Source of the DNA: Gordionus sp. m RMFG-2023
Lineage: Eukaryota > Nematomorpha > Gordioida > Chordodea > Parachordodidae
Reading direction: 5' to 3'
Length of the DNA stretch: 64,000 nucleotides
NCBI RefSeq assembly: GCF_954871325.1
Contig: NC_088777.1
Coordinates: 8,347,366-8,411,365 of the forward strand
Part shown: in pieces, positions 21,813 to 36,800 of the stretch
Layout of the letters: each line of letters starts with the position of its first letter
Position numbering within the stretch: the stretch's first letter is position 1
Translations under genes and position numbers: made by a program
The notes under the pieces: model-generated
The model's database searches: none
Told to the model about the DNA's origin: nothing
The model's input: the letters and a program-made list of their open reading frames with translations, nothing else

Positions 21813-24800
21813 GTTTAAAATTTTTTTATTTAGATTTACTCTTAAAATATATAGCCTACTTAAATTATCTACATAATTATGTGAATCAAAGGTTTCCCTA
21901 AGGGTCAGTGGGGGTGGGGGGTTTCCCAAAGCTCAAAAATGCAGATTCACCTGAAGTAGAGGCATTATAATAAACTCAATTTTTCTTTGCATTAGAAGAA
22001 TATATCCAAATTATTTAATTATACTAGTAAAGTGAATATTGATTTAGTTTACAAAAATACAAAATGTTAAGGGTAACTCATTAGCACTTGCACAAATGAA
22101 TAAACATTTGTCTTTACGAAAAAAATATATCAGTACAACTTTATACATAGGAATATTACACCAAAAACCAAATACTGAAAAAAATAATATAAAATTGTCT
22201 TAAAATATTTCTTTGATTTCTAACATTTATATTTGAATTCTGTAACAGGCAGATTTTTAGCCTGGGCAAGTATAGGTGGGAAACATTGAGCAGGTTAGCT
22301 TGCATGTTATATTTAAAATAATAAGAAGTGGACTGGTGAATTTATATTTTTCTGACAAAGGAACAGAACGGATTTATATTTACTAATCATTATTTTTATC
22401 AAATATAAAAATATAATAATATTTTTAACTTTAAATAAAAATTCATTAAAATAAAAAAAAGAAAGAATTCCAACCAATAAAATAATTTTTACATTAGGTG
22501 GGTGGGTTAATTAAATTTTTTAGATTAAATGGTGGGCATGTAAATTTTAGAAAAAATAGCAGGCAGGCAATTAGGTTAAAATTTTAAAAATGATGGATGG
22601 TGGACATTTGTGTTAGACAGACCTTAAATCTATATATTAGAAATTAGGCCCTCTTTTTCCAATAAACAATTTTTATAAATTTATATAAATTTTAAATGCT
22701 CATCAGCACTCAATTATTTTATAGTGATTGATATAGTTACATAAATTAACTTCACTTTTAGCTAATACGTAAAAATAAAAATTTGAAATAAAAATTTTTA
22801 CACAAAAATTTTAGATGTTCAATAATGATTCCAAAATGAAATTTTATATTTTCCCCACATAATTGCTAAATTTTTTATTATAAATTATTTTATATATTGC
22901 CTTAGTCGTGAAATTATTTTTTCCTAATAATAATAAACACCTCCTATCATTCATATTGGTTAAAATTAAAGGTGATATATTTCAATTGTATTTCTGTAAA
23001 TATTTATTATAAGATAAATTTTGATGCAATTTTATAAATATTAATAGCCTTTTGCAAAAATATTAATATAATTAAAATAATTATCATTTAATTATTTTAT
23101 AAATTATGTGATCAGAATTAGTGATCTACATTGTGCCTAATTTTTCAGCCCAGCTTAGCCTGAAATTTTTTTTAAAAAAATTTATACTGCCTAGACCGAT
23201 CCCAAAGAAATTTTTTTTTATTCCCTAAAAGCCCAAAAATTTAATTATTTTATTGTAAAAAATATTAGCACCTTGTTTCTTGCAAGAGTTTTAAAATATA
23301 TCAATTTATTTTAAAAAATCCCTGGCTCTAATTTTTTTTTAAAAAAAGATTTAGGCCCAATCCTGCCCAAACCAAAATTATTATTTTAAAATAGACTCAG
23401 ACCAGGCATGGGCTAAGCCTTGATTCACAGATCTTTAGTCAGAATACATAAAATTTATAAATGGGAAATAAATTGAAAATAATGATATAATCAAGTAATC
23501 AATTTTTAAATATTATTATGAATAAAAATCATGATTTTTGCTAACCCTATCAATTTTATAAGTTTTTTTTGTAATATTAAAAATTATCCTTCCCCAAAGC
23601 AAATTCATGGCAAACACACTTACAGGAGAGACCTTTTGGATGCCCCCCCCCCATCCAATCATAAATTATATTTGACAACAAGCTGGCTTTTTGCAGGCCT
23701 TTGATTGGGTTACCATTTTTTAAAAATAATTTTAGTTTTAGACTTTTTTTTCAAAGTTACTTTTTAAAAATTTTGCTTATAATATACTACACTGGCAGGG
23801 TTTCTAGGTAAAACTTATTCGAATATGATAGATCTTCATATAGTAATTACGGATTTATTTTAATATTAATTATCATTTTGAAATTTATACAAATTAGTTA
23901 ATATGTTATAGCTGTTAACCCATCCTTTTGCTGGTCATCAGATAACGAAATATAAGAGATAGAGGATTCAATAGAAAGAGAGGGAGATGAATTTCTTGAT
24001 TTTAAAATATATTTCATTTATATAAAAATTTTCCGAAAAAATATGATAGAAATGGTAATTAAGTTGAGTGTGGTAAATTTCAAATTTTTTAAGATTGTTA
24101 TATTCCACTAGCTAATGGTAGACCTGGCAATCCTGATGCTTAATAGGCATATCCAGGATATTGTTAAGGGAGGGGAAGACTATCATACTTGTTTTCTCCA
24201 TAATTTTGTAGGTCTTTAGGTCCACTTACCAGACTTTTGGATATATTTTACATTTTAAAAAATAATTTTGGATTTTTACTTTTTTTTTATTATAATAAAA
24301 ATGCTTATTTTCATGATAATTTTGATATAATAGTTATTATTTAAAAAATTTTTTTAACTTTTACTTATTTTATTATCAAATTATTGTTTATATAATGATA
24401 TATTGTATTCATTTTTTTTCTTAACTTTAGTGCTGGGGAAGGGGATGTAGAGGGAGTTTCTTATTAGGCGAAATCGATATTTTATTATAACAAATTTTCG
24501 AAGGGGGTGGCGTCATCACGTCTCTTTTCTCTTTTGACATATTGTATTCCTTCTCTGCGAGAGGATGTGTGGAATAAAGGTGAATATTTTTTTATATCTT
24601 AAAATGATAATTATATAAATTTGCCAAGGGGCAGAAATTTCTGGCCCCTCATGATTATGCCTATATTAGACGATTTGGAGAATTTATAAATTATTTTACT
24701 ATAACTTACATTATCATTCTTGATTAAATCTAATTAGTTTATATAAATATTTAACCATATAGATATAACAAACATATATATATATATTTGTTAAATCAAT

Positions 24801-27800
24801 CATTTAAAATGTTATATAGCTTTGGAAAGTCCAAGATCTTTTGCCAATATTATTATAATTGCTTTATTGAACTAAATTGATTTTTTAAAAAATATATTTT
24901 GCCAATATTTCTAAATATATTTTCTATAAAACCAATATGTATAATTTAAAACATCTTGATTAATTTTAAATTAATTTAATGTCAAGACTTTTAATTAATA
25001 ACTATAAAAATTTAATTGAATCATAGTTAATATATAAAAAAAAATATATCAATTTTACTGATACAAAACAGATATGTAAAATATTTCTTTCTTTTTTTTA
25101 TCAAAAATTATATATTTTTATGTTTTAAAAAACATATTCCTTTTATTTTTAAATCTCTATTATATAATAAACTCAACATATGATATTTATTTTTTCTTTT
25201 TTTTATGATTTAATATTAATTTATTCAAATTTTATAAATCATAATATTTTTTAAATAATAGGAAAAGAAATAATAGCAATAATATCTTCTAAACTTAATT
25301 AGTTTTATTTTTACTTTTTTTAAAATTACTTTTTCATCTCTATCTCTATATCTCACTCTTATTTATGATTTCTTTTTCATTAGTTATATATATATATGTA
25401 ATAATATCTTTGATATAAGGTCACATTTATCACTTAACCTATTTTTATAATATTTTTATAATATTTTTATAATAAATATATTAGAAATAATTTATATTTT
25501 TTTCTTATCATTTATATATTGTTTTTAATCACTTATTTTAATATATAAATATTTCTCAACAAGATTTTTGATTTATTTTATTTTATGCACAATAAATAGT
25601 TAACACATTGTTTATTAAATTTATATGAATCTTTTTTTTTCGTAAAATTTAAGAGTTTTTATAATGAGACTTTAATTATTCAAATTTGACATGCTATGTA
25701 TTAGAAGGATGCGCCTATTGTTGTTAAACGGCTAAATTAAAAAAATTACGGGTAGGCCAATATTTTAGCCAAAAATATTATATAAGCCTTGAGATTTCGC
25801 TAATAGATGTCAAAACCTTTCTGCCTTCTATGAGCAAATTATCCAGGCTACCGGATTTTTTTTGGCTAAAATATTGATATACTATTTTTTTTATAAATCG
25901 AACCGTTTGATAAACAGATACTTTGTCTAATATCTCTACCTACTCATTTAAAACCAGAATCATATTTTGCAAAAGATGCCGGTTTTCTAAATATTTTTTT
26001 AAAAAGGGTTCTGTAGATTTTTTTTCCCTGTTCCTACAGTTTCGATTCTAAACTCATTAATATAACTATTTTTATAAAAAAAATTCCACTAGATTACCTT
26101 ATTACAGAAATTGATTTGACTTAATTTTAATTTTAAGTTTATTTTTCTTTTTACCTATCGTCTCCTAAGAATTAGGTTATTCCATATCCACTTTTTGTTT
26201 TTACATAAATCGATATTTTATAATTATACTATTCTATCTACATAAAAAAGCAGAAATCTCTACAAAATTATAGCCAGTATGAGGCTTTACCATCATATTG
26301 AGAATAATAGGTAACCTATTTTTTTTTAATTACTCTCCTGGTAAATTACAAAGAGTGGAGATGGAATAATCTAATTGTCAGGCAGCGACATATATATATA
26401 TATTTATATTACAATAATAAATTATAGCGGCATCATCATCCGGTGATATAGGTAAAAATGTAAAGTATTAAATAATTGACCTTGTTAGTTGTGCTTATTT
26501 TTTTTGTAGAATATATATAAAGAAAGTCTCTTGTAATGCATTATTTAAAATATAATCGTTAAAATAGAGAATTTGAAAGAAGCTGGGATTAAGATATAAT
26601 TAATTTGCTAAAACTTTTTATAACTTGGAAAGGGAAGGGGGATCACCCATTACAATCAGCTGATTCATGAGCTCCTCCAAGGCTAAATATATTTTTAATA
26701 TAGATTCGAAATAATGTTATTATCTTGCTAGTTACATTTTCGCAAAAAAAGAATTGTTGAGAAAGTAACTACCTTCATTTTAAATATTTATATGTAGGGG
26801 AGACCGGGGTAAAACGATAGGCATTTTGCATATTTACCATAAAAATTTTAAACAAGAGTCAAACACAACAAATTATAGATCAATGTGTAGCCCCATCTCT
26901 CTTCTACAAGATAAAAAAAAGTGTAGCCCTCTACCTATAATATTTTAGGAGCTATGATTAGTTATGTAAAACTACTCATTTTCGCCATTTTACCCTGGGT
27001 ACAGGGTAAAATGGATAAGCACTAGGGTAAAGTGGTTAAAATAATATTTGACACATATTTATTGTTTTATTTAACAAATATTATAAATTTAAGATTTTTT
27101 TATGATTTTTATTTAAAAACTAATCGATACAATAAGGACATGTAAAATAATTATCATAATTAGCACATTTAGAATGTGCCCATTCAAGGCACATTGTACA
27201 TTTTAGCCATTCATCGCCCTCGCGACTATTTTTATAGTTTTTATTACAAATAACACATAAACAATTATTTTTTGATATCTTTTTTTTTCTCTGAATTAAT
27301 AATTTTTTTTAAGGTGTAGATGTTAATATTTCTGAATTCTTTTTTTTAGATATTTTATCCGATGAAATATTGAATAATTTTGGAATAGGTATTATAGATG
27401 AAGGATTGAATACTTTATTATAATTTTTTGAGCATGATGGTAACATATCATGATAAGGTTCATCATTATCATCTGGAACATTTTCGTTCAATAATATAGA
27501 TAAATCACTATCATTATTTTGAGTCACTGTAAGATTTTGAGTCACTCTAATATTTTCATCATTATTTTCAAATTCAATATTTGAGTTAGCATTTGAATTA
27601 TTACAGCAGATATAATCTTGTTCTGTAAATATATTTGGGTTTAAAGGAAATATGTCACATGCTAAGAATCCATTTAATATATTATTTGATGTCACTGCCC
27701 TTGGTATTTCATTTTTTAACACTCCTGGAATATCATAAATCTGAAATTGTTGCCCCACATGATTTTTAGATTGAGCATTATTAAAATTAAGAAATACAAT

Positions 27801-30800
27801 ATAATTTCAATTGAGCATTTTTATTAAAGTTACCAAATTAATAATATTTAGATTGAGCATTATTAAAATTATGAAATTCAATATAATTTCAATTGAGCAT
27901 TTTTATTAAAGTTACCAAATTAATATTGATATTTAGATTGAGCATTATTAAAATTATGAAATACAATATAATTTCAATTGAGCATTTTTATTAAAGTTAC
28001 CAAATTAATATTGATATTTTAAATTGAGTTATTAAAATTATGAAATACAATATAATACAAACAATATAATTTAATTACTTGTTTAGGCGTTAATCCCATA
28101 AATGACCTACTTGCTTCTAATATGTAGTCACACAATCTAGATTCTTCTTCATTTGTAAATATTTGTTTATGATGATCTGAACTTTTAATACCAATTTTAC
28201 ATCTCCTTCTCAACGTTGTATAAGGTATGTTAAATTTTTTAGCAGACAAATTTAATGAAGTATTATTTGTTATTTTATATTTTATGGCTTCATTTATTAT
28301 ATTTACATCTCTGTATATGGTTTTTCTTTTATAATTTCTCATTATTTGATTGGTACAATAAAAATTATAATAAATGAATTAATGAAAAATTAATGTGAAT
28401 AATTTTATATTTTAACCGTTTTACCCATAACAGCTTTACCCCTAGGTGACATATATTATAAATATCGTTATTGCGTGACTTCTAATATAGCTAAAGATGT
28501 CAGATAAATTTTATTTTATAGCTAATACATTAAGGAACATGTGTGGCAAATTTTGAATCCTGAGGATATGTAAATTTTACTAAAAGCAAAATATACTAGA
28601 GAATGATTTTTATATTTTTTGGGTAAAAAACAGTTTTTTGACAAAATATATAAAACCAGGTAAGTTTTTTAAAAGATGAACATAGGTAAGAAATTAGATA
28701 TAAAAATACATCTTCACACCAAATTTAAGGTCTTTATACTCAATGGTTAAAAAGTTATTCGCGTTAACATTGTTACCCCGTCAATCGCTTTACCCCGGTC
28801 TCCCCTATATTATATCTCATTCATTAGCTTTATCCGATGATTTCCCAAAATTTAAAATAGTTTTTATTAAATATAATAATGTCTCATTTACACCTAGCGT
28901 TTCAATAGAACGTTTGCTTAGTCTAAATGAGCCTATTTTTTGGATAGCACTCATTTTAGACACCAATTATGAAAATGATTAATTTGTCAAAGGCAAATAA
29001 AAATTTTATTAAGCCCAACTTTTTTTTGAAGAATACATATATGATGTTGTGTTATTTATATATATTTTTTTAAGGTGCTAATAAATTTTTTATTGTCATT
29101 ATTATTTCATTTTTTCATTGCAAATAAATATTACATTGTCATATAGTGTTGTTATATCGCATAACTTTAGCCCACTCCAATAAAGCCAAGCTATTAGCCT
29201 AAAAAAAGACTGAAACCTAAGTTGAACCTAAACTTAAATATTGGAACTAATTCTTTAGGATAAAAACTATACAGAGTCATTTGGAATTAACACTCGTAAA
29301 TTTATTATTTTGTATAATAAAAAAAATTTATATTAAAAATGATGAGTTATACAAAATAATTTATAAGTAACTTGCAATGTAACGAATTACATTTTAAGTA
29401 TGCAACTAGTAACTGTAACTAGTTACTTTTTAAAAGTAACTGTTAACAATACTAATTCTATCAATGTTTAAATTTAAAATTTTCGCCATGGTTCTAATCC
29501 AATGGGAATTTTTTTTTAATGAAGCCATGCTTGATTTTGAAGTGTCATGTAGTATTAGCAATTATGATTAAGCCAAAGTTCGTTAAAATTTAAAATTTAC
29601 CATAATATCAAAATGTCAATTAATAACTTCTTATTTGTATAATCGCAAAAAAATATTTTTGGAACTTTTTTACTTAAAAATAAAGAGTGATATAGGAGAA
29701 ATGATTGTGCGCGCAAATTGAGCGTTTGCGTTTTAACGCATACCTTGTTTAAATTGACGCTGCCTTTTTATTAAAAATTGAAAATTTTAACTATTATCGA
29801 CATTTTTAATTTTTCTCCATTTTAGATAAGTAAGTTTTTTTTTTGACATTTTATATAATTTTACAACAAACCTTTTTACGTTTTTTTATATGGTTGCTAA
29901 CGTCAAACGATAATTTTACCAATTAGCGATGCCATTTGAAATGCATTATTTGCGTTTTAAAACGCTCAATTTGTGCCCGCTATAATACACTTCTTATATT
30001 TCTATCTATACTAATTTCGTATCGTGAATAATTTTCATTTTTTTTTCATCTGCTTTAAAATTTCAAAATTATTTCGATGAAACAAATGTAGACAAGAAGG
30101 AAATAACATGGAAAACTTTTAATTCATAGAAATAAAAATGGGGAAAAAGAATTGTCATGTTTCTAAAATATTAGTTTTTAAATGATAGTTGAGAAATTTT
30201 TTTATAATGTCGTTTTCTGAACAAAGACAATTGTATTTTAAAAAATAATATAATGCTATAGTTTTTGTTTGGAACATGCTTTCCTCTCAAATCATTGTTT
30301 AATTTAAAATTTTATGTCAACTGTCAAGTATACTTATAAATAATGTTAATAATGTATACATATATATTTGTATTGTTCTATTTATATTCATACAAGTTAC
30401 TTACTTGATTTTAAGGTTGGCCAATAAAAAAAAAATTTGATTAAAATTGCCATTAAGTCACTGCGATTTAAAAAAATGAATGATTTTAAATCAATATTTT
30501 TAATTCGATTTAAATTTACTAAATTTGATCTAAATATAATGAATGATAATAATTTTGATAAGTCCAAAATTTAATTTTTTGAAAAATAAAAATAAAAAAT
30601 ACCAAATTGCTTAATTAGCATACTTAGATTAAAGAAAGAAAGAAGGAAGGAAAGAAAGAAAGATTTTTTTAAAAAAATTACCTGTTTTGATTTAATTTGA
30701 CACAATTAACAAATGAATTTTGTATTTTTAATTTCAATACAAGTTATTTAAATATTCTGAATTCTAACATAATCGCAATGCCTATGCCCTTCGGATATTC

Positions 30801-33800
30801 GTATTCGAATTTAATTATTTATTGAAAAAAAACTTATTTTCCCGCATTCAGTGGCCTACACGACACGATTCACACTATTTTAGTTTAGTTATTAGTTTAG
30901 TTATTATTTCACCTTCAAAACATAATTTTATTTTAATTTTTATCAAGATAGAATAGAAATCGGTGTTTGTGTTATATAAATTTGCCATGATCCATGCTAC
31001 TTTGGTCTCATTGGTTTGTTATATTTATAATATTTTTAGGGGTTTAAAGAGATAGGCCTAAAAAATATGCCATTCGTCCGTTTTATTCAACGAAATATCA
31101 AATTAGATCATTTATTTATCAGTATTTTTTATGCAACCATTTTCTGACATGGTGCAGCAAGGTGTTATTTTGAGATTTTAATCCATTACTTGCAATGTAA
31201 AATTATACTGAGATGTAAAAAGAACTACTTGATATTGTTATGAAAATCCCAATGTCCTAATCCCAACGAAGTTGGGCATAGTGTTTAAATATGGCTAAAT
31301 CAAGATTTATGCCAAAAATTATATTACTTGATTCTTATTTAGCCAATGAAGAGCCAAACCTTTCCACCAGCTATGGGAAAAATCTTCAGGTAGCTATTTT
31401 AGGAGAGTTGTTTATTAATTAATTACAAAATAGTAATTCTTTTCGTTTTCTAACGTGTATTACTATCGTTTTTAACATAAAATCTAATAATTATATTTAA
31501 TTTATATTAGATTGATGTATAGATTTTAAGTATATTAACAATTATCAAACTATTAAAGTAGAAAGTTATGATTTTGGGTAGTTCTCATGTATCAGTTTTT
31601 TCAACACCACTCCACAATATTATTACTCTACCAGATTGTTAAAATCTTTTTTCAAATATACCTTTGTGCCGATGCAATTTTTTTGAAGATAATTTTATTT
31701 TTTTTTATTATAATGTAAGGTGTGCTTAATCTTAATCCAAATTCTTTAAAAAACTCATATTTTGAAAATGTATCAAGCATTTTTTTTATTCAGTTTGATA
31801 TTATTTATATATAATTAATTAAATGATTTTATAATTATTTTTAATCTTAAAGTTTTCATCAGCGAGGCGCATCCCCGTTTAACAGTCTCCGTTTAAGCGG
31901 GAGATAGTGTTATGTCAGAATAATCTTCAAATAATAATAAATTCCTGACAATCTTTTTTATTTAAAACTACTCAAAGTTTAAAGGGATTCAACATTTTAA
32001 TCCTTATTCCTATCTTCCGAGGGAAATGAATGTTTGAGAAAATCAATTATTAAACTTTAGATTTTTTTGTGGGAAATTTGTCTTGTTTGCTTTAATTATA
32101 AAGTAATATACTTGGAGATAACCCTTTATCCATCATCCCAGTTCTTCCCCTTTTATTCTAATGACAACAGTATCTTAAAAACTCCCTACCCATCTTCAAT
32201 TTCAATGATCATCTTGCATCATACCCTCCTCCCGTTTCGGGACATTTTAAAATGGGTTCCACTTCCGGTTTCTATAAACGTTAAAAGAGAGCTCCGATTC
32301 CCAAATTATTCCAAGGGTTCCGGTTCCAAGCTGAAAAAAAATTTGCCCGCCAAATTGCTAACTTTATTTATTATAAATAAATTACCTAATATTTTATTCT
32401 TTTTTTTTGTGTTCAAAACTTTAAAAATTAGAAGAAAAAAATAATTTGAATAAAAATGAATAGGAAATAACATTTTACATTATTTGAAAATATTTACGAA
32501 TCAATTCTTTGTTTCCTTCTTTCTTTCTTCAACAAATTTAAATTTAGCCTTGATCATGCAATTATTACTCGCGTTACATGTGATATATTTTCCATCAATA
32601 ACAACAAAAAAAAATCAGTTTTAAAAGAAGAATGTTTTAATTTATATAAAAAAAATTCTAATAATTTATATTATAAATAATAATAATAATAAGAACATTT
32701 TAAATTTCAGGACAAGGACATTTTTGATTTTCCTGTTTTAAAAATCCTCAAAATTGAAAGTATTTCCCAGCGGCATTCCATTACGGATCCGCCTTAAATT
32801 TGAAACTCTCATATATTCATGTAGTTTTGTAGTGATGTTTTTTTGGGAATACCTAAAAATGCTCCCTTTTTATTTTTTTATCTCTTCTAAAAACATTGCC
32901 AAAATCTTGAAATTAATTATAACAGGTCATTTTATAAAAGATAATGTTTAAAATTGTACGAATAATTTTTTTTTAAATATAATCCACACTTCAGGCATTA
33001 TCAGATGGGCGGAATCGCCAGGAACCAATACAATTTTACGCCTATAACCTTTGGTCTAAACAGGCGGAGAATCTCTCTCCCCTCTCCGCAATTTTTTTAA
33101 AATATATAAATTGTCGGCTGAGTATTATAGTAGTCTATATCCACTTTTTACAATTTTACAGGGCAGCATGATTGAAAAAATATTTTTGTATTTTAAATAG
33201 GAGATCACAATATAATAATGCAAATAGAGGTTCGAAATTATATTTATAACATTTTTATTGGTGATTGTTTCATATAATTCCTATAAGCATGGTACCAGCA
33301 TAGTCATAAAATTTGGCGCGCCGACTAGCTCTGGGTTAGGATTAGGAGGAATAGCTTTGACCATTGTCAATAGATGGGAATCACTAAAAATAAGCGAGGG
33401 CATACATGTTAATATAAAATCCATCTTTTATTTTATAGTTGTCCGGGGGGGGGGGTAGATGAGCCTTAAGGACTGGAGAAGTAGAGTCTAAAACAAAGAG
33501 GCACACAGCGAACGACCCATGTCAATATAAAATCTTTCCTTTATTTTTCAATGGTTGAAATTAATCAAACGTACAAATTTGTAAAAGGTTAAAATCTAAA
33601 ATAATTATCATTTTAAATAATTAAAGTTAACTTAAATAAAATAGAGTAATAAAAATGCCTAACAAAATATCCCTCCATTTTATAGGTATCTATTATATAT
33701 GCTCATATTCTTAGCCAATTATAACTTCGAAAAAAAGCGGGAACGTTATGTGTCCTGTTTCATCAACACTCCTTAGCTACACACAAATATTAATGTGGTA

Positions 33801-36800
33801 GAAAAAAACGGTTATACAAAATATCGGCCTTTGTTCAAAAAAATGAAAATAATTAAACTCGTACAAAGAGAGCGGGCAATTAAAAATTAGTTATATTTAA
33901 GATGATGTGTGCACAACAAGAATGAATTGATTTATCGAGAAAAAAAAACATTTTGCAAAAAGCGAACATAGAACAATATAATACTCAGCTATGAACTTTC
34001 CAATGCACCTATGTTTATAACAGATCCGACAAATTACCCCTTTCACCCCAACATGGCTCAAATTATTAGAAATGTTTGTATAGTTATATTGGCATATTTC
34101 GTAAAAATTTGTTTAAAATATATTATTAACATCAAGTAGCCCCCAATCTCTTTAAAAATTATTTTCATTTTGTACTATGTTTTTTTAAATAAATTTTAGA
34201 AGGTATATTAAATTTGTAATTTGTTTTTTTCATCTCACTAATTTTGTGACAGAAAATTGAAGATGATAAATTACCTTCTTTTTTTTTGCCTTTATATATT
34301 TATTTTTTTCAAAGTCTTATCTTAAAAAAAATAATTCTCAATAATAAACTTCCAACCAACAAAATACATACACCCAGATAGTGTTGTTAAAAGGCTCGTT
34401 TTGAACCGGTTTTTAAAAACGGCTAACTCAATATTTTAGTTAGAAAAATATGGCTTAAGCCGTGAGATTTCGATAATATATGTCTAAACCTTTGTTCCTT
34501 CTATGAACAAAATATTCTGGTTTCCGGAATATTTTTCTGGGTGAATATTGAGTTAGCCGTTTTTAAAAATCGACTCAAAACGAGCTCTTTAACAACACCT
34601 ACACCTGGAGATCTATCAATATTATCATTATTTTTTTAAAAAAATATATTTATTTGTCTAATTTTAAATAATGATTTATGAAATATATATTTTTACAAAA
34701 AAATTGAAATTAAAAAGGTACGAAAAAAATAAAATTAGGAATTTGTGTTTTAGTAGCGCACTAATTGAAACGTTCGCGTTTTGCTCATCCCTTGTTTAAA
34801 TTTAGGAAAGATTTCAAATTTTGTTATCAAAAAAATATGATACTGATTTGGAACAAAAAAAATTTTAACATTGCCATTTTTGGGTATTGGACACTGGTAT
34901 AGGTTTAAATTGAAAATAGCGGTTTTTAACCAATTAAAAGAAGGGCAAGGGAGATAATAATTTTTTTAGGCTCTAAAAATTGATCAGATTCTCAGATGGT
35001 AGACGTCAATCAAAATAGTTTAAAATATAATATTTTGACATGTAGATCTTTAGGGCTAGGAATTCAAACTGGGGAAAAAATCAACCACCTATAAAATTAT
35101 CGATAATAAATTTTTTTTTACACCTTTAAAATGTAACTCTGGGGTATAAATTTTAATCCTATTTTTTCTTGCTTTTATTAATTCAAATAATAAACAAATC
35201 GTTTTCTCCTAATTTCATGTTTTCGCGAAAAAAGTTTATTGACCTCCTCCTTTCCCTCCATTAAAATATTTCCATTAAAAGCGGAAATAGGAAATAGTTG
35301 ACGATGTTTACATTACTCCCGAATCCGATTGATTAATTTTTTTTGCCATGTGACGTATCTATAAATCGGAATGAATACCCAAGTAATCTTACATCCATGG
35401 CCGCTCCAATATTTATTTTTTTCATTGTCGCCATTTTTTATATGTTGGATCTGGCAATGTAGTAAACCCATATTCTTAAAAAAAATACCCTCCGATCCGA
35501 CATTACAAAATTGTTACACCCCTAATTATATCGTTTATTTTAAAAATTGATAATTTAAATCATTAGAAAAACTTGGAGATCATTAGGCTCCTGTTCAAGG
35601 TTTCTCCTTTTAAATCGAAAGGCGCGGATTATAAATCTTGCCGCTCGGCTAAATAAATCTTAAAAGACCTATTAAATATTTTAGCGGAGAATAGCCAGGT
35701 TCGCTGCCCATGAATATTTTTATGCAAATTTTCAGCCATCACCCCATATTTTGCACGAGTTGACTGGCCAATGACCAGATCTTTATAATGCATTATATCT
35801 ATGTAATTATTTAATTTGGATAACATTCGATATTATAATTACCAAGAAGGTACAATCTTTGTAAATCGATTTTGTTTCTCGAAAAGTTAATTATAATGAT
35901 AAAAGGTCGCCGGCATTATTTGTTCCTTCCCGAACGTTACTTATATATAAGAGAGAGATAATTAAATGATTTTATAACAAAAACAGAACATGATTGAGCT
36001 GCAAGATCCCATAAATATAGAACATTTTTAACCAGGGATCCGAAGCAAAAACATTTTCGTTCTGTAATTCCTGTTCCTTTAAAATTAAATATTCGTTTTT
36101 TTAATATCATTTTGGCTCCCTTTCCAATTTGCTTTAGGAAAAATTTTTTTGGAATCTCTGGTCTCTAGAAATATGTCACTTTTTACCTCTCATATGGGCC
36201 CTTAATTTAACTCAACATTAAAGAAAAAAACTCAAGATAAAATTTAATAATTTTCCCTCTTTTACATTGATTACAAATATAAATTTTTTTTAAATAGAAA
36301 CACACAACTGGTTTCTTGATTGTGCAGAAACACAAAAAAAATAATTCAATGAATAGAAAAGGCACACCATTTAGAAAACAATTTTTCTGTAAAAAAACAA
36401 AAACTTGGCAAAGAAAATTTTTTTTAGACTATAGTTTTCCTTTCGATCGTTTACAAGTTTTTACAATAAATTTTTTTTAACAAAAATTATCTTAAAAAAT
36501 CAGTAATAAAGGGAAGAGAAAATAAATAATAATCGAATTTACTATCATTATATATTTATTATACCGAGTAAACTTTTATTTTAAAATAAAATATATCATT
36601 TTATAGGGAATAAAAGATAACTTATCAAATTTTATTCATTATCTAATTAACATCAATCTAATTTACAATCTTTTATTATACTAATAAAAAAACTAAATTT
36701 AACCGAACGAAAAGAGAGACAAGACAATTATCATATTCATTATCCTAACATAAATTGAATTTTTATAATTTAAATTAATATTATTAATTAACCGCGGCAT

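Larger units (their letters stand above)
26797..28805 (-). mobile_element. Pogo/Tigger-like DNA transposon, internally deleted
   Basis: A 2009-bp element with terminal repeats GGGGAGACCGGGGTAAAACG and, at the right, the complement of GGGGAGACCGGGGTAAAGCG. Each end abuts TA, as expected for Tc1/mariner-type insertion. On the minus strand it keeps an N-terminal DNA-binding part (28342-28060), a transposase tail (27758-27309) and a PHD-like finger (27308-27120). The DDE catalytic core that should join the first two is missing; a tandem repeat of about 83 bp fills the gap. Palindromic motifs such as CATTTTACCC...GGGTAAAATG lie near the left end. It cannot make its own transposase. Confidence 0.85.

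Noticed and set aside
27773-28057. A CRISPR-like array
   Set aside because: It is a direct tandem repeat without unique spacers, inside a eukaryotic transposon.
33258-33458. A coding region in intron 1
   Set aside because: It is short, ends in a G run typical of element ends here, and has no family similarity.
36033-36160. A hAT MITE with CAGGGATCC ends
   Set aside because: The inverted repeat is only about 12 bases with mismatches, the flanking 8-mers differ, and there is no second copy in the window.
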